From Thysanoteuthis rhombus (lineage: Eukaryota > Mollusca > Cephalopoda > Oegopsida > Thysanoteuthidae): a stretch of DNA of 64,000 nucleotides. The DNA lies in contig OY735207.1 in NCBI GenBank assembly GCA_963457665.1, forward strand, positions 33,821,816-33,885,815, written 5' to 3'. The notes under the pieces are model-generated. The model worked only from the letters and a program-made list of their open reading frames with translations, ran no database searches and was not told where the DNA came from. A program made the position numbers and the translations under genes. Of this stretch, positions 63,690 to 64,000 are shown piece after piece (within the stretch, counting starts at the first letter, position 1; the number at the start of each line of letters is the position of its first letter).

Positions 63690-64000
63690 GCTAAACTCCT
63701 TTAAACCTACCCAGATCAGGCATACTCCCTGAAGGAGCAGCAGATCTCAATATCCAGCTTGGGCATTGCCCTAGGAGGAAGAAACTCCAACAGAAAACTC
63801 ATTGGTTTGGGACCTTTTTCTTGCCATTCAATCTCCATGGACCGTGGCACGTAAACCCTTGGTTTAAGAGTGGGTTAAGTCATGTGCATTCTGCTCTTCA
63901 CCTTAAAACTTCATTAGCGCAGATCAGAGTGCTATTTCATGAAATGCCTCTTAAGTCCACCTGAGAGCTTGTAGTGGACAGAAATGCCCTCCAAAAACTT
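63690..64000 (+). repeat. Second copy of the 56565-57130 repeat, cut by the window edge
   Basis: CTCCCTGAAGGAGCAGCAGA and ATCCAGCTTGGGCATTG begin it; CCAACAGAAAACTCATTGG and CCATGGACCGTGGCACGTAA follow in the same order as at 56960-57045. Confidence 0.6.

Overview
The window looks like AT-rich nuclear DNA from an invertebrate, most likely a mollusc and plausibly a cephalopod. The reasons are two conserved animal genes split into short exons by introns of up to about 9.5 kb, many old LINE, SINE and MITE remnants, long homopolymer and microsatellite runs, and no operon-like or bacterial signals. The assignment to mollusc/cephalopod is inference from gene architecture and repeat style, not from a database match.

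Layout. (1) 1-2537: flank carrying a palindromic element and SINE-like repeats. (2) 2538-20522, plus strand: TMEM208 (SND2), five recognisable exons; the tiny exon carrying the start codon was not found. Its introns hold a decayed multicopy ORF on the opposite strand (about 4250-6350), a TIR transposon with exact ends (9666-10701), mariner and RTE fragments. (3) 20523-39110: about 18.6 kb without a recognised host gene, containing a CR1/L2-type LINE tail, a recent 183-bp tandem duplication (26239-26605), a roughly 1-kb imperfect palindrome (about 28735-29790) and a broken Ty3/gypsy-type fossil (about 34200-36330). (4) 39111/39944-60445, plus strand: NIT2 omega-amidase, eight clear exons with all three catalytic residues, plus a candidate first exon at 39111-39132. 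Its introns are packed with a Tigger/pogo transposon (40211-41344), palindromic elements with tRNA-like cores, SINEs, RTE pieces, an endonuclease-domain LINE fragment, and several minisatellites. (5) 60446-64000: downstream flank with a roughly 2.1-kb element bounded by long inverted repeats.

The two host genes are unrelated in function: TMEM208 acts in membrane-protein targeting at the ER, NIT2 clears omega-amides from transaminase pathways. Nothing suggests they work together beyond lying in the same orientation. I found no clearly new molecular system. The most unusual items are the palindromic elements that carry tRNA-like sequences, the SINE tail with a hammerhead-like core that in one copy sits in a nearly perfect 40-bp-arm hairpin, and the antisense multicopy ORF family with a cysteine-rich tail.
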